Below are positions 1 through 8,518 of a DNA stretch of 64,000 nt, one piece after another. The DNA lies in contig NZ_CP023688.1 in NCBI RefSeq assembly GCF_008704655.1, positions 992,001 to 1,056,000 of the forward strand, in the 5' to 3' direction. The position numbers and the translations under genes were made by a program. Origin of the DNA: Streptomyces rimosus. Its GTDB lineage: Bacteria > Actinomycetota > Actinomycetes > Streptomycetales > Streptomycetaceae. Positions within the stretch are counted from its first letter, which is position 1; every line of letters starts with the position of its first letter. The notes under the pieces were generated by a model. It had not been told where the DNA came from. It was given only the letters and a program-made list of their open reading frames with translations, and searched no databases.

Positions 1-1
1 C

Positions 2-3000
2 GCGCCCGGCGCGCCCGCCGTCCGGCACGGCGACCGCACCCTGACCTACGGCGAACTCAGCCGGTACTCCGACGCCCTCGCCGGGCGGCTGCTGACCGCG
101 GGTGTCCGCCCCGGCAGCGCCGTGGGGGTGATGGGCGGCCGCTGCCCCGAAGCGCTGGTGGCCTTCCTGGCCGCCCTGAAGTGCGGCGCGTCGTATGTGC
201 CGTTGGACGACGCGTACCCGCCCGCCCGGTTGCGCGCGATGGCCGAGGAGGCCGATGTACGGGTCGCCGTGGCACTGCCGGGCAGCGCCCGCCGGGTGCG
301 CAGGCTGCGGGCCTGTATCGAGGGCGATCTCACCGCGCCGCCACCGGAGGCGGGCGCGGGCGACCCGCCCGGGCCCCCTGCGCCGCGGGCCGTCGCTGTC
401 GCCCCGGAGGACTGCGCGTACGTCATGTTCACCTCCGGCTCCACCGGCCGCCCGAAGCCCGTCGCGATCCCGCACCGCGGTGTGGTGCGCCTGGCCTCCT
501 CCGGCCCCTGGCTCTCGCCGCCCGCCCCCGGGGAGCGGGTGCTGCACGCGTACAGCTGCTCCTCCGACGCCTCGACGATCGAGATCTGGACGGCGCTGCT
601 GTCCGGGGCCTGCCTCGTCGTCGCGGAGCGGGAGCAGTTGCTGTCGGTGGACGCGCTGGAGCGGCTGCTGCGCGCGGAGGACGTGGCGGTCGCCTTCCTG
701 ACCGCGGGGGTACTGCACCACGTGGCCCGCAGCCGGCCCGAGGCACTGCGCAGCCTGCGGTTCGTCTCGGCGGGCGGCGAGGCGCTCGACGCCCGGCTGT
801 GCCGCCGCGTGCTGGCGGCCTGCCCGGGGACCACCCTGGTCAACTTCTACGGGCCCACCGAGAACAGCGTCGTCTCCAGCGCGTATGTCGTCCGCGACCT
901 GCCCGCCGACGCGGACACCGTGCCCATCGGGCGCCCCTTCCCCAACTCCGCCTGCTATGTGCTTCGGGACGACGGCACGCCCGCCGGGCCCGGCGAGGAG
1001 GGTGATCTGTTCGTCGGGGGCGACGGCATCGCCATCGGCTACCTCAACGACCCGGCCCTGACCGCCGAGCGCTTCCGCGACGATCCTTTCGGCCCCCGCC
1101 CCGGCGGGCGCCTATACCGCACGGGCGACCGGGCGCGGTGGCGGCCGGACGGCGCCCTGGAGTACCGGGGGCGCCGCGACCGGCAGGTCAAACTGCGCGG
1201 CTTCCGGGTGGAGCTGGACGAGATCGAGACGCGGCTGCGCTCGCACGAGGCCGTCGGGGAGGCGGTCGTGGAGATCGACGGGGAGGGCGCCGCCGCCCGG
1301 CCGGTGGCCTTCGTGACGCCGGCGCGCCCCGGTGGTGCGGTCGAGGTCGACCAGGTGCGCGCGTACGTGGCGTCCTGGCTGCCCGCGCCCGCCGTACCGG
1401 CGCGCATCCACGTCCTGGACCGGTTCCCCGTCACCAGCGCCGGCAAGGTCGACCGGCGCGCTCTGCTCGCGCGGACGACGGTGCCGGCGGCCCGCGGCGG
1501 GGCCCGCCCGGACGCCGCCGTACGCGCCGGTTCCGGGCCGACCGGCACCGGGCCGGGCGCGGACGGGTCGACCGGGCAAACGGATGCAACCGGGAACGGC
1601 GACGCGAACGCAAACGGGCAACGCCGGGCACGCGCGGCCCGTTCGGGGGCCGGAGGCGGTGCGACGGGGGACGGTTCCGGTCTGCTGGGCGTGCTCGCCG
1701 ACGTGTGGGAGCACATCCTGCGCGTCCGCCCCACGCCCGCCGACAGCTTCTTCGACCTCGGCGGCGACTCGCTGCTCATCGCCGAGGTGACCACCAGGAC
1801 GATGACCGCGCTGGGCATGGACGCGGCGCACGGCACCTTCCTCGTCCGCAGTCTGCTGCGGGAGCCGACGCTCGGCGCGTACACGGCGGCGGTGGTCCGG
1901 GCGCTGCGGGCCGACCGCGCCGGGCGCCGGACCGGTTCCGCGCCCGCCTCGGAGGCGGACTTCCTGCGCGAGGCGCGCCTGGGGTTGCGGCTGCCGCCCG
2001 TCGGCGGCCCCGTCCCCCGCTGGCGCGACCCGGCGCGCGTCCTGGTCACCGGGGCCACCGGCTTCGTGGGCGCCTTCCTCATCGACCGGCTCGCCCACGC
2101 CACCGGCGCCGAGCTGCTGTGCCCGGTACGGGCGCGGGACGCGGCGCACGCGCGGCGCCGGGTGTGCTCCAACGCGGCCCGCTACGGCCTCGACACCGAA
2201 CCGTACGAACAGCGCCTGACCTGCTTCCCCGCCGACCTGGCCGCCCCGCGCCTGGGTCTGTCCGAGGAGCGGTTCGCGCGGCTGGGCGAGACGGCCGACC
2301 TGATCCTGCACGCCGGGGCGCGCGTCAACTTCCTCTATCCGTACGCCGCGCTGCGCCCGGCCAATGTCGACGGCACGCGGGAACTGGTGCGGCTCGCCGC
2401 CGGGCGGCGTATACCCCTGCACTTCCTGTCCACCATCGCCGTCCTGGCCGGCTTCGGCACCGCGGGGGTGCGGCGGGTGGCCGAGGACGCGCCGCTGGCC
2501 CATGCCGACCATCTGACCATGGGGTACGCGGAGAGCAAGTGGGTGGCCGAGCGGATGCTCAAGGACGCGGCCCGGGCGGGGCTGCCGGTGGCGGTGCACC
2601 GTCCGTACGAGGTCACCGGCGAGGAGCGGACCGGGATCTGCAACACCGAGACGGCGATCAGCTCCCTGTTCCGGGTGATCGCGGAGACCGGTGTCGCGCC
2701 CGATGTGCCGCTGCCGCTGGACTTCGTGCCGGTCGACCACCTGGCCGCCGCCGTGGTGCACCTGGCGACCCACGAGCCGGCCGACGGCCGCACCTACCAC
2801 CTCACCAACCCCCGGCCGGCGCGCCTCGCCGACATGCTGGCCCGGATGCGGGCGGCGGGCTACCGCATCCGCGAACTGCCCTACGACGCCTGGGTGGCGG
2901 AGCTGGTACGGCATGTGGCGCGGCATCCCAGCAGCCCCACGACACCGTTCGTCTCGCTGTGCGTGGACCGCAGCAACAAGTCCGACATCAGCGTGAAGGA

Positions 3001-3172
3001 GATGTACCTCGATGACGTCTTCCCACGGCTCGGGCGCGCCAACACCGAACGGGGCCTCGCGGGCAGCGGACTGCGCTGCCCGCCCACCGACGCCGCCCTC
3101 CTCGACCGCTACCTCGCCTTCTTCCGCTCCAGCGGCTTCCTGCCGCCGCCGCTCCCCCGCGACGGCGCCTGA
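2..3172 (+). CDS. NRPS module A-PCP-reductase, 5' end outside the window
   Basis: The frame is open from the first bases of the window, so the true start lies upstream. It encodes an adenylation domain (A3 core [10 protein letters not shown] near nt 425, A5 FYGPTEN near 845, A7 YRTGDR near 1115, A10 SAGKVDRRAL near 1440). A Gly/Ala-rich linker of about 70 residues follows, then a carrier protein (DLGGDSLL near 1760), then a C-terminal NAD(P)H-dependent thioester reductase (Rossmann motif VTGATGFVG near 2045, YAESK near 2525). Such reductase domains release the chain as an aldehyde or alcohol instead of an acid. It is the last synthetase of an upstream cluster, or a free-standing acid-reductase-like module. 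I could not assign the adenylation substrate. Its 3' end overlaps the next open frame. Confidence 0.93.
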   Translation, partial: APGAPAVRHGDRTLTYGELSRYSDALAGRLLTAGVRPGSAVGVMGGRCPEALVAFLAALKCGASYVPLDDAYPPARLRAMAEEADVRVAVALPGSARRVRRLRACIEGDLTAPPPEAGAGDPPGPPAPRAVAVAPEDCAYVMFTSGSTGRPKPVAIPHRGVVRLASSGPWLSPPAPGERVLHAYSCSSDASTIEIWTALLSGACLVVAEREQLLSVDALERLLRAEDVAVAFLTAGVLHHVARSRPEALRSLRFVSAGGEALDARLCRRVLAACPGTTLVNFYGPTENSVVSSAYVVRDLPADADTVPIGRPFPNSACYVLRDDGTPAGPGEEGDLFVGGDGIAIGYLNDPALTAERFRDDPFGPRPGGRLYRTGDRARWRPDGALEYRGRRDRQVKLRGFRVELDEIETRLRSHEAVGEAVVEIDGEGAAARPVAFVTPARPGGAVEVDQVRAYVASWLPAPAVPARIHVLDRFPVTSAGKVDRRALLARTTVPAARGGARPDAAVRAGSGPTGTGPGADGSTGQTDATGNGDANANGQRRARAARSGAGGGATGDGSGLLGVLADVWEHILRVRPTPADSFFDLGGDSLLIAEVTTRTMTALGMDAAHGTFLVRSLLREPTLGAYTAAVVRALRADRAGRRTGSAPASEADFLREARLGLRLPPVGGPVPRWRDPARVLVTGATGFVGAFLIDRLAHATGAELLCPVRARDAAHARRRVCSNAARYGLDTEPYEQRLTCFPADLAAPRLGLSEERFARLGETADLILHAGARVNFLYPYAALRPANVDGTRELVRLAAGRRIPLHFLSTIAVLAGFGTAGVRRVAEDAPLAHADHLTMGYAESKWVAERMLKDAARAGLPVAVHRPYEVTGEERTGICNTETAISSLFRVIAETGVAPDVPLPLDFVPVDHLAAAVVHLATHEPADGRTYHLTNPRPARLADMLARMRAAGYRIRELPYDAWVAELVRHVARHPSSPTTPFVSLCVDRSNKSDISVKEMYLDDVFPRLGRANTERGLAGSGLRCPPTDAALLDRYLAFFRSSGFLPPPLPRDGA

Positions 3173-4046
3173 GGACGTCCTGGCCCGCGAGCGGGCGTCG
3201 GCGGTGCTGGCGGACCTCTGGTCCCCGGAGCGCAAGGTGCTGCTGGAGCGGGACCTGTGGCTGGCGGTGCTGCGGGCGCAGGCCGCGGAGGGGGTGCCGG
3301 TGCCGCCGGCCGCGACAGCCGCGTACGAGGAGACCGCGCACCGCGTGGACCTGGCGTCCATCGCCGCGCGGGAGCGCCGGACACGGCACGATCTCAAGGC
3401 CCGTATCGAGGAGTTCAACGCACTCGCCGGCCACCAGCACATCCACAAGGGCCTGACCTCCTGCGACATCACCGACAACATCACGCAGGTGCGGGTCCGG
3501 CGCTCGCTGGAGCACCTGTACGGCCGGGCCGACCGCGTCGCGGACCGGCTGGACCGGCGAAAACGCACCGCCGGGGCCTCGGAGTCCCTGCGCCGGTCCG
3601 CCGCACGGCTGCGCACCGTGGCCGCCCGGTACCCACTGCGCGGCCTCAAGGGCCCGGTCGGAACCGCCCAGGATCTGCTGGGCCTGTTCGGCGGCGACCG
3701 GGCGGCGCTGGCCCGCGTCGAGCGGCGCGTCGCGCGCCACCTCGGCTTCACCCGGGTCCTCGACTGTGTCGGACAGGTCTACCCGCGCTCCCTCGACTAC
3801 GAGGTACTGACGGCCCTGACCGGCCTGACGGACCTGCCCACGACGGGATGGAACCGACGGGGCGGACCCTGGTGCGAAATCCGCCAACTGGCGGTACTGC
3901 TGCGCGGCTACACGGCCATGGCGGCGGAGGTAACCGGCGAGCAGTGGAACGAGGGGGACGTGTCCTGCTCGGTCGTACGGCGGGTGGCGCTGCCCGGCGC
4001 GTTCTTCGCCGCGGACGGGGTGCTGGCCGCGCTGGAACGCGCGTAG
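3012..4046 (+). CDS. Degenerate adenylosuccinate-lyase-like protein (PurB remnant)
   Basis: From about nt 3170 the translation follows actinobacterial PurB closely: LWSPERKVLLERDLWLAVL, the DLASIAAR and KARIEEFNALAG blocks, HIHKGLTSCDIT, YPLRGLKGPVGTAQD, VGQVYPRSLDYEV and QWNEGDVSCSVVRR. Two in-frame blocks are missing. One is the segment that normally carries the catalytic His (H-N-V-A-A-Q type); the other is the flexible loop SSAMPHKxN that carries the catalytic Ser. The C-terminal helical domain is also gone, leaving about 290 homologous residues where about 470 are usual. The homology begins exactly at the stop of the upstream NRPS gene. The nearest start with a good ribosome site is ATG 3012 (AAGGAG 10 nt upstream), inside that gene; GTG 3204 would cut into the homology. 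Enzyme activity is unlikely. It is a remnant or a repurposed fold. Confidence 0.7.
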   Translation: MTSSHGSGAPTPNGASRAADCAARPPTPPSSTATSPSSAPAASCRRRSPATAPEDVLARERASAVLADLWSPERKVLLERDLWLAVLRAQAAEGVPVPPAATAAYEETAHRVDLASIAARERRTRHDLKARIEEFNALAGHQHIHKGLTSCDITDNITQVRVRRSLEHLYGRADRVADRLDRRKRTAGASESLRRSAARLRTVAARYPLRGLKGPVGTAQDLLGLFGGDRAALARVERRVARHLGFTRVLDCVGQVYPRSLDYEVLTALTGLTDLPTTGWNRRGGPWCEIRQLAVLLRGYTAMAAEVTGEQWNEGDVSCSVVRRVALPGAFFAADGVLAALERA

Positions 4047-4068
4047 AGCACGGTGCGTCCACCGGGCC

Positions 4069-4338
4069 TCACCACCCGTCACCCGCCGGGGCGCGCTTTT
4101 CGGCCAGCCCGGCGACGAACGCGTCGATGTCCGTCAGGGAAACGAAAATGTTGGAGAGCAGTTCGTCGTCCGTGTCGCGCACCGCGAAGTCGTTCTCGAT
4201 GAAGGACATGAGCTGGATGTAGCCGAACGAGTCGATGACGCCGGCTTGGAAGAGGTCGGTGTCGGCCGTCACCTCGCCGCCGAATTGGACGAGGAAGCGC
4301 TCTTCGATGAACTGCTGGATCTTCTGGGTCCGGTTCAT
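4069..4338 (-). CDS. Free-standing acyl/peptidyl carrier protein, 89 aa
   Basis: This 89-residue protein has the size and pattern of a discrete carrier protein. The sequence GVIDSFGYIQL places the phosphopantetheine Ser at residue 37, followed by a helix rich in Asp and Glu. It would carry an acyl or aminoacyl group for a biosynthetic partner. ATG 4338 is chosen because upstream in-frame sequence is low-complexity and not protein-like. An AGGAC lies about 8 nt upstream of the start. It converges on the PurB-like frame. On its own strand it lies downstream of the CGGCAAGC repeats at 4786-4864, which suggests control by the neighbouring SARP. Its partner enzymes are not obvious in the window. 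Confidence 0.85.
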   Translation of the reverse strand: MNRTQKIQQFIEERFLVQFGGEVTADTDLFQAGVIDSFGYIQLMSFIENDFAVRDTDDELLSNIFVSLTDIDAFVAGLAEKRAPAGDGW

Positions 4339-4532
4339 GTCTCGGGTCCTGGTTCCGTGGGGAGAAGGCAGGGCGGTGGCCGGTCGCACGTTCGGCGTGG
4401 GGGTGTCGGAGGCGGCCGCGGGGCCCGGGGCCGCGCGGCTGGATTCCGTAAAAACTTCCCTGGTTCGGCGTGGGACAAAGCGGTACGGGGAGGCGACGGC
4501 GCGAAGCGGATCGTCCTCGGTCCGGCGGCGCG

Positions 4533-4643
4533 CTAGGGCGCCGCGGGGCGCCGGGGCCGTGGGTTCGCCGAGGCCGCGTCCGGGGCGTCGGCCGGCCTTC
4601 CGGCCCTCCCGCCGGGCGCGTTCGAGTGGCTTTCCTTGTGCAT
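4533..4643 (-). CDS. Possible 36-aa peptide upstream of the carrier protein gene
   Basis: ATG 4643 follows AAGGA with a 4-nt gap and opens a 36-codon frame beginning MHKESHSNAPGG. Its first half has lower GC and more Lys/Asn/His codons than the filler around it, while the second half is Pro/Arg-rich. It would lie on the same transcript as the carrier protein if transcription starts downstream of the CGGCAAGC array. No homology is recognised. It may be a leader or chance. Confidence 0.2.
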   Translation of the reverse strand: MHKESHSNAPGGRAGRPADAPDAASANPRPRRPAAP

Positions 4644-4785
4644 GTCGTCCTTGTTCGCGAGGTGGTTGCCGGTCGTGCGACGTGGGCGCCCGGGCCCGTC
4701 GACGGTGGTCGGCCGGGCCGGCGGGCGGCCGGCGGCCATGGTGCGTCAGCCCCCTTGCGGCCCCCTTGTCCGGACGCTGGCGGAC

Positions 4786-4864
4786 GCTTGCCGGCCATCG
4801 GGCCGCGGCTTGCCGCTTCCTTGTCGTTCCGCTTGCCGATCGCTTGCCGATGGCTGGTTGCCGA
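4786..4864 (-). promoter_or_regulatory. Array of five CGGCAAGC-type repeats, likely SARP binding region
   Basis: Read on the minus strand, CGGCAACC (4857-4864), CGGCAAGC (4842-4849), CGGCAAGC (4831-4838), CGGCAAGC (4808-4815) and CGGCAAGC (4786-4793) follow each other at steps of 15, 11, 23 and 22 nt. Steps of 11 and 22 are the hallmark of SARP heptamer sites. As I recall the literature, CGGCAAG is the heptamer reported for SanG/PolR-type large SARPs. The adjacent gene encodes exactly that class. The array lies between the carrier protein gene and the SARP gene, so it could serve either or both. Confidence 0.6.
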
Positions 4865-4973
4865 TCTTTGAACGACTCGCCACATATGCCATGATCACTT
4901 TCCGGATGGACCCCGTTACAGCCCGGCACGTCCCCCTGTCACAGCCGCCGGCGTGAGAACGATTGGGACCCGT

Positions 4974-7900
4974 ATGCGCACTCCCCACACCCCGCCCCCC
5001 GCCTCCCCGCCGCGGCACGACGGTCCCCCCGGACCCGTACTGCGCGTCCTCGGCCCGATGTCGGCACGGCTCGACGGTGCGGACCTGCCCCTCGGCCCGC
5101 CCAGACGACGGGCGCTGCTCGCCCTGCTGCTCATACGACTTGGCAGAGTCGTCCCCACCGAACTGCTCATCGAGGAGCTGTGGCAGGAAGACCCTCCGCG
5201 GCACCCCGTCGCCACCTTGCAGAGCCACCTGTCCCACCTGCGCCGGGTGCTCGCCCCCGCGGCGGGCCAGGGCGCCTCGTCCGTCCTGCGCTACCAGGCG
5301 CCCGGTTACGTGCTCCAGCTCGCCCCGGAGCAGGTCGACGCGTACCGCTTCGAGCAGATGGTCACCGAGGGACGGCAGTCACTGGACCGGCGTGACCCGC
5401 GCGGCGCCCGCGACCGGCTCACCGAGGCGCTGGAGCTGTGGCAGGGCTCGCCGTACACGGAGTTCGGCGCCCGGCCGCCGCTCTCCGACGAGACCGCCCG
5501 CCTGGAACAGGTCCGGCTCTCCGCGCTGGAAGCCGGCGCGGAGGCCCGGCTCACGCTCGGCGCCTTCGAGGAGGTGGCGGCCGAACTGGGCCTGGAGGTA
5601 CGCCACCACCCGACCCGCGAACGCCTGGTCGGCCACCTGATGACGGCGCTGTCCCGCCTCGGACGGCAGGCCGAGGCGCTGGAGGTGTACGAGCGGACGC
5701 GGTCCCACCTGGTGGAGGAGTTCGGCGTGGACACCGCCGCCGAACTCCAGCGGGTGCACACCGCCATTCTCCGCCAGGAGTTGGACGACTGCGGCCCGGT
5801 GAGCGGCGCCGCCTTAGCGGCTCCTCCTGCCACTCCCCAAACCGCTCCCGCCCAAGCCGGTCAGCCCCCGCGTGTGCAGGAAGTCGTGGCACCGCCGGTC
5901 CAGGTCACCGGCGCGGAACCCGCGGACCGGGATACGGCGGTGACGGGACCGGCCCGGCGCACCCGGGCGGCGGGTTCGCGGCGGGTACGCGGGGCCGACC
6001 GGGACGCGCCGGTCCGGGCGGCATCCCTCCCGGACGACGGCCAGGGCGCCGAGGACACGTCGGCGCCCTGGCCGTTCATCGGGCGCGACCAGGAGCTGCA
6101 CCGTCTGGTCATCGCGGCGGCCAGTGCCGCCACCGGTGAAGGCCACGTGGCCTGCGTGCTGGGCCCCGCCGGGGTCGGCAAGACGCGTCTGCTGATGGAG
6201 CTGGCCCCGGCTCTGGAGGGCGGCGGCGACGCGCCCGAGGTGGTCTGGAGCCACTGCTTCCCGGGCGAGGGCGTACCGCCGTACTGGCTGTGGACGCAGG
6301 TGCTGCGCCGCCTGTCCTCCACCCGGCCGGACGCGTTCCGCAGTGCGACCGCACCCTTCGGCGCACTGCTCGCCCCGCTGATGCCGGAGCAGTCGGCCGG
6401 CTCCGGAGGGCAGGACCACGACGACGACTGGGCGCAGGCGCGGTTCCTCACCCACGACGCGGTCTGCGAGGTGCTGCTCACCCTCGCCGCCGAGCGCCCG
6501 CTGGTGCTGCTCCTGGAGGACCTGCACTGGGCCGACGCCGCCTCTCTCGACCTGCTGCGGCTGCTGGGCACCCGCCGCCAGGGGCAGCGGATCAGCATCG
6601 TGCTGACCGCCCGGGACCCCGAGGGCGACTCCGACGCCGGCATCCGCCGCATGCTGGCCGAGGTCCTGCGCAGCCCCCGCACCGAATCGCTGCGCCTGGG
6701 CGGCCTGCCCCGCAGCGCCGTTGCCGCTCTCGTGGAAGCCAGGGCCGGGTACGGGGTGGGCGATGACGTGATCGAGGTGCTGCACGAGCGCAGCAAGGGC
6801 AACCCGTACTTCGTCATGCAGCTCCTCTCCCTCCTCGGCGACGTGCGGCGCCTGCACGACGCGGACGCCACCGACGTCCTGCTGGCGCAGATCCCGACCG
6901 GTGTGCGCGAGGCGCTGCGCCAGCGCTTCGCCGGACTGCCGGAACCGGCCCTGCGGGTGCTGCGGCTGTGCGCGGTCATCGGCACCGAGATCGACACGGA
7001 CCTGCTGCACCGCACCGCCGCCGAGGACGAACCGGTCGCCCCGGCCCTGGAGACCGCGATCCGGGCGGGCCTGCTGGGCGAGGACCCGCACCATCCCGGG
7101 CGGCTGCACTTCGTACACGCCCTGGTCCGCGAGACGCTCGTCGACGTCCTCGCGCGCAACGAACGCCAGCAGTTGCACGCGCGGGTGGCCGGGGCCCTGT
7201 GCGAGCGCGGCGGGCAGGTGGGCGACGACGAGTACGAGCGGCTGGCCCACCACACGTGGCACGCCCAGGACGCGCTGCCGGCCCGGCGGGCCCTCCCCCG
7301 GCTGCTGCGCGCCGCCGAGCAGGCCGAACAGCAGCTGGCGTACGAGAAGGTCGAGACGTGGCTGCGCCGGGCCGTCCATCTGGCCGGGCTGCTGCCGCGC
7401 GACGACGCGTCGGCCCGCTCCCTGGAGCAGCGCCTGTACGTCCAGCTCGGCCAGCTGCTGGCCACCGTGCGCGGCTACGGGGACGCGGAGGCGGAGGCGG
7501 CGCTCAGCCGGGGCCGCGCGCTCGGGGCGGTCACCCACGCGCCCGAGGACCCGTCGGTGCTGTGGGCGCTGTGCGCGGCGTTCCTGGTCACCGGCCGGTA
7601 CGACGAGTCCGGGCGGTTCTCCCGGCTGCTGCGGGACATCGGGTCCCGTACCCGCCACCCGGTGGCCCAGCTCGGCGCGGCGTACGGCAAGGGCGTCGCG
7701 CTGCACGTACGCGGCCGGCTGCCGGAGGCGCTAGCGGAGCTGGAGCGCAGCGTCGGGCTGGCGGACCGTTTCGCCCGGGAGGGCCGCAGCCTGGCCCGTA
7801 CCTTCCAGCACGACCCGCGCGTCTCCTGCCGTTCCTACGACGCCTTCACCCACTGGATCCTGGGCGACCGCGACACCGCCCTCGGACGCCGCTGCCAGCT

Positions 7901-8378
7901 GCAGGCCCTGACCGCGTACGAGAGCAGGCCCTCCGACCGGTGCTTCGCCCTGTACGTGGACGCGGTGCTGGCGGCGTGGGAAGGCGACCCCGACACGGCG
8001 CGGGCCTCCGGCGCCGAGGGCGCGCGGGTGGCGGAGGAACACGGGCTCCTGTACTGGAAGGCGATGCTGCGCCTGACCGAGGGCTGGTCCCTGACCCACC
8101 TGGGCCAGGACGAGGCGGGCCTCGGCCTGATGCACACCTCGATCGCCGAACTCCGGCCCTCCCGCTCCCACTTGCGCCTGCCCCTCCACCTGGGCCTGCT
8201 CGCCCAGGCCCAGCACCACGCCGGCCGCCGCGACGACGCCACGGCCACCCTCCGCAAGATGCTCGCCGTCATCGAACACCGCCGTGAACTCGTCTACCTC
8301 CACCCCGCCCTGCCCGCGACCACCCTGCTGCACGACCTCCTGGGCCGGCATGTCACGGAGACCATCCTCTCCAGCTGA
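4974..8378 (+). CDS. Large SARP-type activator with STAND ATPase and TPR domains, 1134 aa
   Basis: The N-terminal ~95 residues form an OmpR-like winged helix (LRVLGPM to LSHLRRVLAP), followed to about residue 255 by a bacterial transcriptional activation domain. A Pro/Ala/Arg-rich linker leads to a STAND-type ATPase with Walker A GPAGVGKTR near residue 397 and Walker B LVLLLEDLHWAD near 515. The C-terminal third is TPR-like, and there is no LuxR helix-turn-helix at the end. This architecture matches SanG/PolR-type cluster activators. ATG 4974 is preferred over GTG 4953 because of the GGGA just upstream. The gene has an in-frame TTA Leu codon at 5814-5816, so translation should depend on the bldA tRNA. 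It probably controls the adjacent NRPS and carrier protein, and perhaps the Dap operon. Confidence 0.93.
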   Translation: MRTPHTPPPASPPRHDGPPGPVLRVLGPMSARLDGADLPLGPPRRRALLALLLIRLGRVVPTELLIEELWQEDPPRHPVATLQSHLSHLRRVLAPAAGQGASSVLRYQAPGYVLQLAPEQVDAYRFEQMVTEGRQSLDRRDPRGARDRLTEALELWQGSPYTEFGARPPLSDETARLEQVRLSALEAGAEARLTLGAFEEVAAELGLEVRHHPTRERLVGHLMTALSRLGRQAEALEVYERTRSHLVEEFGVDTAAELQRVHTAILRQELDDCGPVSGAALAAPPATPQTAPAQAGQPPRVQEVVAPPVQVTGAEPADRDTAVTGPARRTRAAGSRRVRGADRDAPVRAASLPDDGQGAEDTSAPWPFIGRDQELHRLVIAAASAATGEGHVACVLGPAGVGKTRLLMELAPALEGGGDAPEVVWSHCFPGEGVPPYWLWTQVLRRLSSTRPDAFRSATAPFGALLAPLMPEQSAGSGGQDHDDDWAQARFLTHDAVCEVLLTLAAERPLVLLLEDLHWADAASLDLLRLLGTRRQGQRISIVLTARDPEGDSDAGIRRMLAEVLRSPRTESLRLGGLPRSAVAALVEARAGYGVGDDVIEVLHERSKGNPYFVMQLLSLLGDVRRLHDADATDVLLAQIPTGVREALRQRFAGLPEPALRVLRLCAVIGTEIDTDLLHRTAAEDEPVAPALETAIRAGLLGEDPHHPGRLHFVHALVRETLVDVLARNERQQLHARVAGALCERGGQVGDDEYERLAHHTWHAQDALPARRALPRLLRAAEQAEQQLAYEKVETWLRRAVHLAGLLPRDDASARSLEQRLYVQLGQLLATVRGYGDAEAEAALSRGRALGAVTHAPEDPSVLWALCAAFLVTGRYDESGRFSRLLRDIGSRTRHPVAQLGAAYGKGVALHVRGRLPEALAELERSVGLADRFAREGRSLARTFQHDPRVSCRSYDAFTHWILGDRDTALGRRCQLQALTAYESRPSDRCFALYVDAVLAAWEGDPDTARASGAEGARVAEEHGLLYWKAMLRLTEGWSLTHLGQDEAGLGLMHTSIAELRPSRSHLRLPLHLGLLAQAQHHAGRRDDATATLRKMLAVIEHRRELVYLHPALPATTLLHDLLGRHVTETILSS
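5814..5816 (+). promoter_or_regulatory. TTA codon in the SARP gene (bldA-type checkpoint)
   Basis: TTA is in frame in the linker after the activation domain (context Gly-Ala-Ala-Leu-Ala-Ala). TTA is very rare in Streptomyces and its tRNA is the bldA product, which couples antibiotic regulators to development. Confidence 0.85.
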
Positions 8379-8518
8379 CCATCCGTCACCTGCCACCGTC
8401 CGGAAGTCGTCCATCGACTTGCCGGATTCGTTGTGGTGGTGAACCGGTGCCGCTTGCATATGCCTGTCCGTGTCAGTGACGGCTGCCAGGCATGTGGCAG
8501 CAGGCGGAAGGGGTCACC

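Larger units (their letters stand above)
4339..4973. other. Divergent intergenic region between carrier protein and SARP gene
   Basis: This 635-nt stretch has no convincing large gene. It holds the CGGCAAGC repeat array (4786-4864), a more A/T-rich patch around 4860-4915 that could contain promoter elements, and a possible short minus-strand frame (4533-4643). The long minus-strand open frame through it reads as Arg/Pro/Gly filler. Confidence 0.6.

Noticed and set aside
1112..3751. 879-aa minus-strand open frame under the first NRPS gene
   Set aside because: It is antisense to a clear A-PCP-reductase and is Arg/Gly/Pro-rich without motifs, a GC-driven shadow.
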